Positions 1-13,410 of a DNA stretch of 64,000 nt are shown in pieces. Every line of letters begins with the position of its first letter. Position 1 is the stretch's first letter. The stretch comes from Escarpia spicata (taxonomy: Eukaryota; Annelida; Polychaeta; Sabellida; Siboglinidae). Both the position numbers and the translations under genes were made by a program. The DNA is taken from NCBI GenBank assembly GCA_963995525.1, contig OZ023214.1, forward strand, positions 16,589,738 through 16,653,737, in the 5' to 3' direction. The notes under the pieces are model-generated. The model had not been told where the DNA came from. It did not search any database and was given only the letters and a program-made list of their open reading frames with translations.

Positions 1-816
1 TTAAACAAGGTGGAATCCTTTCTCCCCACATTTTTGATGTGTACATGGATGACTTAAGTGTAAATCTTAACAGATTACTAATTGGATGTCTTTATGCAGG
101 CAGCATAATTAATCATTTTATGTATGCAGATGATCTCTGTATTTTTTCACCTAGTGTTTTTGGGTTGAGAAAACGAACAGATTGTTGTGCCAAGTCTGGC
201 AAAATGTTTAACATAACATATACTGCCAACAAGTCATGTTGTATGGTTATTGACAACAAACCTGAGGATGAAAAATATTCATCCTGTCATTCTCAATAAT
301 TGTCCATTACATCACACTATTAAATGCAAATATCTGGGTCATATAATTAACAATAATCTTACTGACGATGACGACATTGCCAGACAGAAAAGATGCTAAA
401 ATATGCTCAGGCCAATGTCTTAGCACGAAAATTTCGCCTTTGCCGCTCTACCATTCAAATTGACCTATTTCTCTTTTACTGTGGTACTATGTACACCTCA
501 AGTCTTTGGTGTAAATTAGAAAAAACAGAGTTTGAAAGGTATTACTGTTGCTATAACAACAGTTTTAGAATTTTACACAATTTGTCATCATGCTGTAGTG
601 CAAGTTTTATGTTAGCTACAAACTATGTTAAATCTTTTAATAAACGTCTGTGTTCATCCATATATAGCTTATTATGTTGTCTTCAACAGGCTGAAAATCC
701 ACTTTTGGAGAAATATTTGTATACCGATACATTTTAGAAGTCCTATGTTTAAATATTGGACTACCCAATTGTATATTAAAGTTGAACGCACATTTTATAT
801 ATATATCTTTTATTAA
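1..816 (+). mobile_element. C-terminal reverse-transcriptase part of a degenerate LINE
   Basis: The left edge of the window lies inside a non-LTR retrotransposon. The frame starting before 39 reads QGGILSPHIFDVYMDD, and the FMYADDLCIF box at about 117-145 is the reverse-transcriptase catalytic motif (YADD, with both aspartates present). The frame is lost near 285-300. The next part (KYLGHIINNNLTDDDD, about 330-375) is read in another frame, then 393-737 carries the MLKYAQANVLARKF stretch and a Cys-rich C-terminus seen in many invertebrate LINEs. At least two frame breaks show it is dead. The 5' part is outside the window. I assign no precise clade (jockey/CR1-like). Confidence 0.85.
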
Positions 817-929
817 CCATCTATTTTATTTCATGTGTGTCTATATATTTGTATTTCATTTATTTATTTTTTATTCACTTGTATCTGTATCTGTATTTTG
901 ACTGGCAAAATGTCCTATGGACACATAAC

Positions 930-1330
930 GCCAGTATCAGCCCATATTGTATATACATATGGGCTTTTGTCTGAAATAAAAACATTATTATATTCTGCCA
1001 TTAAGAATCCCTCCAAGATTATATTTCCAGCACTATCTTCTAGAGGACCGACCTTATTCTGAACTTTCTGTTTTCTCCGAATATATGCATAAAAACTCTT
1101 GCTGTCTTGTTTTATATTACAAGCTAATTTTTGTTTGTAGCTTCTCTTCGAATTTCAGTTGTAGCTTGGTTTAGTGCTTCTTTATAAATGTTGTAGTCTT
1201 CGTCATTTCCAGTACGTCTATACGACTTCCACATCATTTGTTTGTACTTAATAAATTCATTTAAAAACGCCTCGAGTCTTGACAAATTCTGGTCAGGAGA
1301 TACCATACAACTATGAAGCCCCATTAACAT
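930..1330 (-). mobile_element. LINE fragment, endonuclease-to-RT linker, opposite strand
   Basis: On the minus strand 1330-1124 encodes a segment with LEAFLNEFIKYKQMMWKSYR and DYNIYKEALNQATTEIRR. After a frame change, 1120-940 reads NIKQDSKSFYAYIRRKQKVQ followed by GPLEDSAGNI. This is the conserved linker between endonuclease and reverse transcriptase in CR1-type LINEs. It lies head-to-head with the LINE fragment to its left, so it is a different insertion or an inverted piece. It is frameshifted and non-functional. Confidence 0.75.
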
Positions 1331-2955
<1,625 letters not shown>

Positions 2956-2962
2956 CATCATG

Positions 2963-3286
2963 TATACCTGCCAATTTTTTTCTTGAAATCCAGGAGATTT
3001 TATCATCGGTTAAGCACACTTCCCGTGTCACGATGCATCATCCCACTGTCTCTGATCTTGACATTGGAAGACAGGCAAGATGGGTGCTGTTGAAAAATGT
3101 TTTGCTGGCATGGCGCCGTAACTTCATATTTCCAGCTTCACCGCTGTCTTGGCTCAACTCAGGACATTGAAAGACGGGGGGTTGCTGTTGAAGATTTTCA
3201 GCGGAAATCCAGATTTGCCTGTATTTCAGGAGACACACCCAAAATCCAGGAGACTCCAGGATTTCCCGGGAGACTTGGCAGGTATA
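2963..3286. mobile_element. MITE, about 324 bp, with terminal inverted repeats and TSD
   Basis: The element begins TATACCTGCCAA and ends with the reverse complement (..TTGGCAGGTATA). It is flanked by the direct repeat CATCATG(T) at 2956 and 3287, a 7-8 bp target-site duplication as made by hAT-type transposases. Next to the termini are phrases such as ATCCAGGAGA and TTCCCGGGAGA that extend the inverted repeat. The interior (TTCCCGTGTC, TTGACATTGGAAGAC, GGTGCTGTTG) is shared with the copy at 15012-15261. No transposase is encoded, so it is non-autonomous. Confidence 0.8.
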
Positions 3287-3293
3287 CATCATG

Positions 3294-4446
3294 TGTACTT
3301 GCAATAAAAGTAAATTTGTTCTTGTTTTGTTTACTATTATTTCAGATATAAAAACAAGGTTCATGCAAGACATTTGGCTCATATTTAAACCCAAGTCTGA
3401 TCCAGAGTATTGTTAGTCGACTTTGGTTATAGTTGAAAGGCGAAATAAAATGTAGAATTTCAAGCCTTTATAGAGTAAACATTGGTTGCTCATCCATGTG
3501 GGTGTTTGTAGGTGTATGTGTGCATGCGTACATGCATGCGTGTGTGTGTGTGTGTGTGTGTGTACTAGCATACACCAATTCATGGTACAACAAACAATAA
3601 TATATCACCATTACAATATTTTGATTGTATAAAACTCATCCCCACAGTGGCATCCTCTGGAGGAGAGTGGTTCACCACTCAATTCTCTCAAGAATAGCCC
3701 TCTACAAAAAAATAGCATGTAGCAAACAATACCATTCGTTTTTTTAGTATATCGCCAAATGGTAGATCAGAGGCCATTGGTCCAAAGATGCAAATGAAGT
3801 TAAGGATAGGCCAATGGACCTCGGAGCCTGGGAGGAGATAGTGGGCCGGTTCCGACTCTCACATATCTACGATGATATCCTGGCCGAGGCGGGGGGACAC
3901 CAGAGTGATACCTCTGTGCAGAATGACTACTAGAACTGTATCGCCATTTAGTGGCATAGCCATCTGATGAAGGTTGCTGAAAACTGTCAAAACGTCACAA
4001 GATATAAGATAAACTGATTGTGAAAAAAGTAAAACTGTTACTAACATCAAATTATGTGGTAACATATGCATACAAAATTAAGTAACAGGTGGAAATCTTG
4101 CAATATTATACTTACTTTTATTGTTTCAAGTACAAAACGTAATATGTAACATTCACTTTCAAACATTATGGCTAGCGATTAATCGCAACATATAAAATTT
4201 CAACTTGGTATGTAGCTTATGCTTACGATCATGAACTTTCAATGAATCCAACCAATCAGGTATATAGCTTACAATATGTTTATGTTCAACATATGTAGCT
4301 CATTACGATGTGTCAAATCACAAATGTTTGGAGGACTTGTTAATATTTAATGCAATATTATTTTTGACTCTGTTTTGCCAAAACATATCAAGACTTCTGT
4401 ATAATGACAAAGCTTAATCACATCAAATAAACTAGGCTTTGTCAGC
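3294..4446. other. Intergenic sequence with a (GT)n microsatellite
   Basis: A (GT)n run lies at about 3538-3562. The rest is AT-rich and I recognise no exon. Several short frames on both strands look random. Confidence 0.4.
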
Positions 4447-4452
4447 TTTATT
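4447..4452 (-). terminator. TOE1: Candidate poly(A) signal of TOE1
   Basis: TTTATT on the plus strand is AATAAA on the minus strand, 207 nt downstream of the TOE1 stop codon. It is the first canonical hexamer I see in that 3' region. Confidence 0.45.
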
Positions 4453-4658
4453 GTTTGCAGCTGTTGTCAGCAGTTATGCTGGAAAGTTATTTAAAATGGA
4501 AAGTTTGTCCAGGGTATTCAACCCAAGTGGTTGTACACAGAAACCACAGGGGGCATAAGCCATGGTTAGATTGTACACCATTAGGCTACCAAATGAGAAA
4601 ATGTAACTTTGTAATTACACACAAACATGAAACGGAAAGAAAGTCACATCTGCCTGGT

Positions 4659-7600
4659 TCAGGCCATGGCAAGCTTTAACCATTCCAGTTTTTCTCTGTG
4701 GTTCTTCGAGGTCTTTGCAAAGTTGCTCCTGACAACCTGAAGTGGGATGTTCTTGCCAGTGAGACAAACCCTATTGACTAGGTCACTACAGTCAATGTCA
4801 CAGAAGGACACGGGCTCCGACTGTATTCTGCACTTGGCGTATTTACTGACGTAGTAGGCAAACGTGAACCCTGTCATGAAGGCGTCGTGACCAGCACTGT
4901 GACTGCCTCGACATGTCGATCTAACACTGTCACGACACGTCACGTCTGTCTCCTCGCTACTGTCATTGTCACAGCTGTTGCTGGCAGTGTCCATAGCTGT
5001 GTCACCATCAGCTGCAGATGTCCTCTTTCTCTTATGCTTTGTTCGCCGCTGACGTTTCTTTTCCGTTGCTCTATCTTCGCTGTCCAGAATTACGTCTATG
5101 TCATGTGACTTTGGACACGCTTTTCCTGCAGAGCACCAGCCATGAGCCTGCAGAAAGAAGTTTACAGTTATGCTTGGTAGAAGGAAAACAGTTTCTTATT
5201 TATACAAATAAAACTGTGTCTAAACTGAAGTTGATTAGGCCTTTCGGAATAATATTTGTGTTTCCAGTTAGATGCTCAATTAGCATAGGTACATAAGACA
5301 CATTTTTTTAAATAATTTTCCTCGGAGAAATATTAAATATTTCAGGGTAGATAGGCATATGAGTATGTTCTTGGTCATTTTACTGTTGTGAGACATAATC
5401 CATAATTTATTCATACCAATGTGACGCAAATCAATTTCCAGTATTTTGTCAGGAAGCAAAGATTTAGGACTGTTTTCCCTTGTGCTTGGATTAATACAGG
5501 GTCACAAATATCCTAGTCATGTCATAAGAACCTTCCAGAGTCAACTATGTTTAACAGAGTCAGCCGAGTTACCAGAAACACAAATGCTATTCTGAAAACA
5601 GAAAAGGCAGTGTTTCAAGAGGTTCGCTAAACTCAAGCAAGAAACCAATCCAAATTGCTCAAATCAGGTATGTGTTAACAGTTGTTAGTAATTAATTTTG
5701 CTTTCACATATACTGTACCGAGTTATAATCCACTTATAACCCTACCCCAAAGTACAGGGCAGACGCCACAGTGGACATAATTGAAAAAGCTGGATCAACA
5801 ATGTTAAGGAGTGGACGCTGACAGAGAGGTATAGGGGAAGAGCTTAGCTGCAGCTTATGTCCCCCTGATGACCAAGTCAGTCAAGGGACTAAGTATATAA
5901 GTAAAAGTACAGATAAGATATAGACAAACTGACTGGCTGTTGTTGTTAGAAAGGTAACTTACACCAAATGCCTTGCATGGTTCTGGATCCTCTTTGTGAC
6001 CTATGTCTACACTGTCTGTCTGGCTGGTGAGTTGGTAAGTCACATCCGTCGTGATGCCTTGGTAGCATGGGAATGTCAGTCGGATGTGGGAGGATTCCCT
6101 GAAGACACTGTTTGTGTTTTCCCGCTCACTGTGTAACCAATTAAACAAGAGTCTTCGGGAAATGCGCATAAAGGTCAAAGGTCCAATATAATTTTTTATT
6201 TAATATAATTAACATCTATTTATATACCATTCTTAAAGTTGTATCCCGAGTTAAATCACAATTTTTAACTGTTTTAAGATAGTATATGTACACCTTGAAA
6301 AAAAATTTAGTTATTTTATTATAATTGCTACCATCAAGCAGAATAATAAAAGTATGACACATGGATATAACATTTCGTCTTTTGTACCGATTATCTTAAA
6401 ATTCATGATTGCATGGAAGTTTGTATTTAAGAAAGATGGACGATCACAGAATGCAACTTTAATACTAGAACAGATATTATGTCGAAGGTATACTGCTCAC
6501 CAAATTGCGTTTAATAAGCCCAAAAGTGTTTGCAAAATATATTATGTATTGTTAAATTTATGCATGCATGTTAGAGTGAGAAATATAATAAATAAATAAA
6601 CATTAAAACATTTTATGTTACAAATAAAACTAAAAAAACACAAAATCTTTCATCCACGAACCTCTTCCTGAAGATGTACTCGAGATAGGAGGCGGGCCAT
6701 CGCGCCTTGAACTCCGAAATGAACTTGGTGTCGTAGATACCGCCTGGGAAGGCCTCAGAGAGGTCAGCGAGGAAGGAAGCGAGGGTCGGGGGGAGGTCAC
6801 AGTAGAAACACTGGTAGAGGAAGACAAGGTCAATGAGTGCGTTGTGGAAGACGATCGGGACATCACTCACCAGCAACTCAGAGAAGAGGCGGCGCATGGA
6901 CCGTGTCTCTGGCTTCCTGTCCTCGGGCTGAAGCAGAGATTGAACAAGTTGAAACCATAGCCAGTCAAAGCATTCCTGTTGGTAGTCAATGTTATGCAAA
7001 TTGACATCACGATGACCTCTTCTTTTCTGGTGCCTACATCATATTTTAGAATAAACCTCCTAAGTATTTTATGTATGCAATTCGCTGGCAGCAATCCTCC
7101 TGACAGACCTTTTGCACAATAATTCCATAGCTGAACTAGCACAAAAACCCTGACAGAACTCACAATATCGTACACAACTGCCCTAACAGAACTTTACAGT
7201 TAAATCCTCACGACAAAACCTTTGCATACAAAAATCCTGACACCGCTCAAAGAACTTCAAATTGCAAATCATTTTATAATCAATACTATAATTCTTCTCG
7301 CGGTGACGGTGTCAAAGAGAACTATCGGACAGGGCAGCTTTGCAGTGACAGGCTCACATATGTGGAATAGCTTGCCAAATTGTGTGCGATCAGTTGGAAC
7401 ATTGCCGGCTTTCCGGAATCAACTTAAAACTCATATATTTCGCCTGCACTACATGCCTTGGTGCAAGCACTGCTGCCAAATCTAAATGAAACTGGTTTCT
7501 ATTTTATAGTATTGATTGGTTTTTAATTTCATTGTTTGAAATTGTATTTTTACACCCTAATTTATTTATTTTTATTTACGTATTTTTTAATCTTAGCTTA

Positions 7601-9125
7601 TTTATTTAATTAATTTATATTTTAGCATTTAGTCAATGCATCATTTTAATATGTGAAACGCTTTGATTAGTATTTACTTACTTAAAAGGCGCTATATTAA
7701 AAAAATTATTATTATTATATAATTGTATCACCTACATAAAACATGAAAACATACTGGTTGCAAACAAACCTGTCAAAACATCAACATCAGTAACCGTACT
7801 CTCTCACACTATGCCTACTGCTTCGAAATAAACGGCAACATATGATCAACTATTGCACTCAACGTACCACGTCGTTGCCCCTGTGGTACGACAGTCCTCG
7901 TGAATATTGCATATTAAAGTCAAAATTGTGACCTATCAGGAATGTTAATGCTGCCGGGTCAACAACATAACTCTCGGAACAGAGCAGTGGTATGTTGAAT
8001 GACTGTACTAGGTATTTGAACTGTCTGCTTGTTCCTGCTCCTGTTGTTGCATCGCCAGATGGGCAGTCCTCTGTGTCAGAGTGGACAGGAGGTGACACAG
8101 TGTCTTGAAGTTTGAAGCAGGACAGCCCAAGTGAGATGATGGAATGACTTCGGGCCAGTTCACACACAGTGGCATACCGGTCGTCAATGCTCCTGTCACA
8201 GAAAATATCATGATACTAAGAATTTTATATTTGTAGTTATACTCGCACATATCATTATTCAGAATATTGTGAACAGCGACATATATTGTATGTCGCAATT
8301 GCGGTGTCAGTGGATATAGGTTGATTAGTTATTATGAAATCAAATATGATTACAAAAAGTTAAAAACCATGCCATAATACCATTATATCAATGGGATAGT
8401 TATAATCAGTATGAATTCATCATGTACAAAGTATTACAATCCAAAGAAAGTTGCTCAAAGTTTCAGATATACAATCATAAGTTTGCCCATTGCTGCTTTA
8501 AGTTCAATATACTCACTTTGCATTGAGTTTCTTCCGGTTTCCCAGCCCGCTCAATTCCTACAAACCACCGTAAATATGTATCCATGTAATTATAAGGAAA
8601 ACTACTAATAATAGAAGTGGTCAGTGTAATAAGAACGAATCAGCCTAAACAAGTCCATATTAAAAATATATTACAATTGGATAATCTGATTGAAATGTAT
8701 GGGTATCTCCATTCAACTGTAATCTGAAACAAACAAATTATATCAATCATTACACAAAATAAGGCTCCAGCACATATCTTGGAAAATGGATGTGATTTTT
8801 ACTAACACAAATCCGGTTTGGCTGTTGCATTTATAAAATGTATATGATATAAATAACTTAGGGAAGTTATTTGTAAATAGATAAAGTATGTTATTAGCAT
8901 TAAGGTGATTATTTTAAATAAAGAAACTCTGGCTGCATTCATTATAGAACTTATCTTCAGCTGTTTATAAATGTACATATCACTACTTTCAACACAAGTG
9001 ATCATACTCACTGTATCTATGGCAACAAAACTTGCTGACTTTAAAGCAAGCAGCAGACTTGGCCACATCTCATGGAAGTTTTCACTGTGAATTTCAATGA
9101 TTGGCACAGCCCCTGGATCTCCCAT
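4659..9125 (-). CDS. TOE1: TOE1-like nuclear deadenylase/3' exonuclease, six coding exons
   Basis: Exons (minus strand): 9125-9012, 8557-8517, 8192-7868, 6927-6662, 6128-5963, 5147-4659. All introns are GT-AG, phases agree, and the sum is 1401 nt, 466 aa (human TOE1 is about 510). The start is the ATG at 9125. The DEDD/CAF1 nuclease domain opens with [21 protein letters not shown] and continues TELSGLG, so the catalytic Asp37 and Glu39 fall either side of intron 1. Further conserved motifs are [33 protein letters not shown] and [10 protein letters not shown]. Exons 5-6 create a CCCH zinc finger C-x8-C-x5-C-x3-H (CKAFGAHGWC..C..CPKSH) split by intron 5, then a basic nuclear-localisation cluster ([13 protein letters not shown]) and the C-terminal block [14 protein letters not shown] found in TOE1. 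In the family this enzyme trims 3' tails of snRNAs and other small nuclear RNAs in Cajal bodies. No break is seen, so it should be functional. Confidence 0.95.
7050..7160. repeat. Dispersed repeat, copy 1 (pair with 9306-9410)
   Basis: About 100 bp from AGTATTTTATGTATGCAATT to CCCTGACAGAACTC recur almost unchanged at 9306-9410. This copy lies in TOE1 intron 3 and is followed by more loosely repeating phrases (CCTAACAGAAC, CCTCACGACAAAACC), so the unit itself may be built of degenerate short repeats. Confidence 0.75.
7290..7722 (+). mobile_element. 5'-truncated LINE 3' end with (ATT)n tail
   Basis: Frame 7222-7485 contains [20 protein letters not shown] followed by an [16 protein letters not shown] stretch, which is the conserved C-terminal tail of CR1/jockey-like reverse-transcriptase polyproteins. 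About 200 bp later the sequence ends in AAGGCGCTATATTAAAAAAA and an ATT microsatellite, the usual 3' terminus of this class. The insertion is within TOE1 intron 3, antisense to the gene. Confidence 0.8.
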
Positions 9126-9305
9126 TATCACACTGTGATGTGCCCGCAGATATAGTCACCAGTAGTTATTAAAATCTCCCGTTTCTAAAAACACAAAAGT
9201 TGCATAATAGATTACATGTCATATGAAATTATACACAATGAAGTATGACCTATTTGTTTCCGAGTTAATAACAACAGTGGGTGACTGTGTACACAATGCA
9301 CATAA

Positions 9306-9410
9306 TTAAGTATTTTATGAATGCAATTCGCTGACAGCAATCCTCCTGACAGACCTTTTGCACAATAATTCCATAGCTGAACTAGCACAAAAACCCTGAC
9401 AGAACTCGCT
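9306..9410. repeat. Dispersed repeat, copy 2 (pair with 7050-7160)
   Basis: Near-identical to 7050-7160 in the same orientation (ATGCAATTCGCTGACAGCAA..CAAAAACCCTGACAGAACTC). It lies just upstream of the TOE1 start codon and immediately before the LINE beginning near 9413. Confidence 0.75.
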
Positions 9411-9412
9411 AG

Positions 9413-12330
9413 ATTTTTTTTTATTCATCATATTGCCCATTCAAATTGGCTAATATGGTTCAGTTAAGTTTACTCATCTGACACATCTTGAAACAATGAA
9501 AGATGGCTTCAGAGACTTTACACCATGGACTGGACAGTAGACAGCATTATAGACAGCAAGTTAGAGGGGACATATAAAAAAATACAAGAGAGAGTGTCGG
9601 AAGAATAGTGTAACCTTATTTGGTCTTAAAGAAGCTACAGGCAAATGATAGCGATAGAAGAATTGCTCATGAGGCATGTGTGGAGCTTGTTCTGCAAGAA
9701 TTATTTGATATTGACATTGACTCTGTGGAAGAGGGAACAAGCCGAATGCTTGGTGCAAACTAACTGATAATAGGAAAAAACAGAAGAGGGGATCTATGTC
9801 AGAAACCATGACTACCATGTCACAATAAAGGAGGTAAAGAAAAAAGCAAAGTACTAAGACGAGCAAAAAAGCTAAAGGTTACAAAGGAACCATCCCTAAA
9901 GAATGTGTACATAAAGAATGTGTACATAAAGAGGGACATGACTTATCAAGAGACAGAAAAGAAGAGCGCTGGTTGAAGAACTGCAAAGAAGACAGCAGGA
10001 GGGAGAAAGAGAGCTCATCACTGTAAACAACAAAATAGTAGACAAGAGGCCAAGGGAGCAGGCTGGGAGGCAGTAGACCCCCAGATGAGCTTTCAATGAC
10101 TTGGTGTAGGATGATGTTGAACAGTAGTGATATGTTGTTGATTGGTATGTGCTGGATCACAATAAAAACAATGATAAGGCAGAGGAGAAAGTGAATTTCT
10201 GGAAAGGCAACTATGGTTCGAAAGGGACAAACATTGAAGAAATATATTGAGACGGTATATTTGAAGACAAATGTGGAAATGAATGTTGGATCATGTTAAA
10301 ATCACACGTCGGTGAACTTTTGCCAAAAATTAAAATGATTAACAAGTAGAGTAAACCTGCATGGGTGACAAATCAAGTTCGCAAGTCTGTTAAGAAGAAA
10401 CATGAACAGTGGACAAAAATATGTATCCACAGGTAAAAACTTATAGACTACGAGGAGTGTGATACAGAAAAATTTGGCGATGAATGTGTGCAAGTGAGCA
10501 AAGGTAGACTTTGAGAAGCTTGTGACAAATTCCTAGAAAAATCCAAATAAATTCTATGGATATGTGAGAGAGAGCCAGAAAGTGAAGGTTGGTGTCACAG
10601 CTTGACAATGAAGGTGGTGGTAAGAATGATACTGACAAGGAGACCGCAGTGTTGTGTGACTTTTTCAAATTGGTTTTTGTACAGGAAGATACTGACCCTC
10701 CAGCATTCAGTAGTAGAGTGAATGATGAAAATGTTGTCAATGATGTAGAATTCAGTGTGGAGGATGTATAAAACAAGTTGCATACATTACAACCAAACAA
10801 GTCTCCGGGACCTGACAAAATGATCCCAAAATTACTAAAAGAATGTGCGAGACAAATTAGCCAAGTCTCTGTACTTGATTTTTCGGAAATCACTGAATGA
10901 GGGGAAGGTCCCATTTGATTGGAAAACTGCAAAAGTTACACCTATCTTCAAAAAAGGAAATCGAGCCAAAGCAGAGGACTACAGGCCAGTATCACTGACG
11001 TGTACTGTATACCATCCATTTTACTGTTTGAATCAATACTGAAGGATCACATTCTGAGTCATATCAACCAGCATGACTTGTTTACAACCAAACAACATGG
11101 TTTTACAGCAGGAAGATCCTGCTTGAGCAATCTTCTTGAAACATTTGAAGCATGGACTGAAGCATTAGACAATGATTATGGGGTTGGTGCAGTTTACCTG
11201 GATTACCAGAAGGCCTTTGATACAGTGCCACACAAGCACTCGATACACAAGCTGCAGGGATGTGGCATGAATGGAAAAGTTCTACAATGGATTGGTGACT
11301 TCTTGACGGGACGACAGATCAGAGTGAGTTTGAGGGGATCAAAGTCAGAGTGGTCTGATGTAAGGAGTGGTGTTCCTCAAGGATCTGTGTTAGGGTTACT
11401 TCTGTTTTTTGTGTACATAAATTACATCCCAGCACACGTTGATAGTGAGGTTAGGATGTTTGCACACGATACGAAGATCTGGAGAGCCTTGATGACTGAC
11501 TTCGATCACATAGTATTACAGCAGGACATAAACAAGTTGTGTGAGTGGTCTAGACAATGGCTACTGCCATGTTGGCAAGTGCAAGAAAATGCATTTGGGT
11601 AGTAATAAGTACTAATAACCCACACTACCAGTACACAATGAGTAGTAATAACGAAGAGACAATACTTGACAAATGTACAGTGGAGAAAGACGTAGGTGTG
11701 TGGACATCCAACAATATGAAGCCATCTCTACAATGCTCAAAAGAAGCAGCTACAGCGATGTTTGTGCTTAGATCCATCAAAAGGAGTTTTTACTAAGTTT
11801 CAGTATATTGTATAAGACATATGTCCAGCCACACCTCGAATACTGTATCCAAGCCTGGAGTCCTTACCTTGTTGAAGACATACAACAACTCAAAAAAGTA
11901 CAGAGGTGAGCCGCCAAGCTGGTACCAAACATTAAACATATGCCTTATGAAGAACAACTTCAAAGACTTAAGCTGTATTCCCTAAAGCAGAGATGCCTGA
12001 CAGGCGATTTGATTGAATGCTACAAACTCCTAACAGGGAAGGAACATATTCAATATGGACAGTACTTCCAGATAGCGGAAACTACTTCACTCTGGGGAAC
12101 AAACTAAAACTATTTAAATCAAGATCTAGGCTACAAGTCAGGCAACATTTCTTCAGACAAAGAGTGGTTACTGGAACGATTTACCATTACCAACTTATGT
12201 TATAACTGCCACAACTAATGCATTTAAGGCCAGATTGGATAGATATTGGAAAGCCAAAGGAAAGGACAGATATGGAATAAATCAAGCCCAGCTTGTAAAT
12301 GACACCTTAAGTTAAGTGTAAGTGTAAGGT
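9413..12330 (+). mobile_element. Degenerate CR1-like LINE (linker, RT, C-terminal tail)
   Basis: Order of recognisable parts: an A-rich 5' part with no clear frame; the linker phrase KPAWVTNQVRKSVKKKHEQW near 10350; RT opening (NKSPGPDKM, about 10795); GFTAGRSCLSNLLETFEAW, AVYLDYQKAFDTVPH and SGVPQGSVLG in frame 10919-11602; then a C-terminal phrase TNAFKARLDRYWKAKGKDRY near 12220. Several frame changes and stops interrupt it. The catalytic motif expected as FADDTK reads FAHDTK (about 11458-11475), so a catalytic aspartate is lost. It is a dead copy between TOE1 and the MEP-1-like gene. Confidence 0.9.
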
Positions 12331-12504
12331 TCAGCTCAGTGGATGTGCCTCTATTGCAGTAGGCAATACAAGGGATGTCCTTTTCTTTAATTTTATGCCT
12401 CATCCCAGGGAGTGCATACAAGACAGATGCTACTAATAATTTATGCCAGAACTAGAACTATAAAAACTAGAAGTAGAACCTAGTTCTAGTTGCCAACATT
12501 TTAT

Positions 12505-12600
12505 ATTTCAGTGTGTTAATTCCACCATTGTACATAATCCCAGGCATATTTATAATATAAAAACATTGCGTTTCAGAACACACATTCGAAATGGGGACGC
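12505..12600. repeat. Terminal part of a MITE family (GATACCTCAGTG... type)
   Basis: The phrase GTGTTAATTCCACCATTG..AATCCCAGGCATATTTATAATA matches 18776-18990 and both ends of 27305-27570. Its continuation seems to resume at 13262-13405 (CATTAACTTGCGCCGTTATC, CGCAGCGACGCC, AAAACCGGGGCG), interrupted by the SINE-like insertion described next. Confidence 0.6.
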
Positions 12601-13261
12601 GCGATAGTGTAGTGGGGAGATCACGTTAATGCCGGTCCCGTCTCAATTTGGGACATAAAAGAACCACTGAGGATGACAAGCACCCTGGGCCGGTATGACT
12701 AAAAGGCGCACGACCACGCACGACCAAAATGTATGTAGTGTTAGTAATCAAGCTGGCTGTTGGTGGCACGTAAGAGATGTGTGTTTGCAGCTCGCCAAAT
12801 TTCAGACATGTTCTTCACATTGGAGTAACAAAATTTGCAACTTTTATCATCGCTTGTGGTAACTCGCCGGTTCCATTGCACTACTAGATTAAATACTCGT
12901 ACGGAAGATCAAATACAATGCCTAAATTGTGTAACTCCAGACTCAGAATTTTAAATAATGCACACACAAACCATATATATACCATCAACGGCCAAACTAT
13001 CCACCAACATATTATATGACATGGTCGTGTGTGGTCGTTCGTCAACTTCGTGGTCGTGCGCCTTTTAAGTTTAGTCAAACCCCCCTGGGCCTGGCAGTGA
13101 CCACCCCCCTCACTGGCCTCAGTGCCAGCATAGAAAGGTCAGCTTGGCGATAATGTTCTGAAAAAGGCTGACTAGTTACTAAGATCATAACATTGTAACC
13201 ACAAAATATACAGACTAGTCAGTTAATAGAACGTTGCCGAGTGCTGGAAACAACTAGAACT
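12600..13261 (+). mobile_element. SINE-like repeat interrupted by a MITE
   Basis: Starts with a tRNA-like segment (GCGCGATAGTGTAGTGGGGA, then GGTCCCGTCTC resembling a B box) and ends near AACGTTGCCGAGTGCTGGAA. The right half (about 13084-13250) has a clear inverted copy at about 26955-27160 (CTTGGCGATAATGTTCTGAA, GACTAGTCAGTTAATAGAAC). The left and right halves are separated by the inverted-repeat element at 12692-13082. Confidence 0.55.
12692..13082. mobile_element. hAT-like MITE with 8-9 bp TSD
   Basis: The inverted repeat AAAAGGCGCACGACCA near the left end is matched by TGGTCGTGCGCCTTTT at the right end, and outer bases GGTATGACTAAA / TTTAGTCAAACC are also complementary. The element is flanked by CCCTGGGCC at 12683-12691 and 13083-13091, a direct target-site duplication of 8-9 bp. 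No coding capacity; non-autonomous. Confidence 0.75.
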
Positions 13262-13410
13262 ATGACTCAAATAAGGAAATAGCGGCCCGTTTTCATTAAC
13301 TTGCGCCGTTATCGCTGATTTGAACCGCGCGATGCAGTAACGCACGGCCGCAGCGACGCCTCCTGGTAAAAACCGGGGCGCTACTAGCAGAAAATACTTT
13401 TGCATTATCG

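Noticed and set aside
9123..9131. Alternative TOE1 start two codons upstream
   Set aside because: The codon at 9131 is GTG on the minus strand; the first ATG is at 9125.
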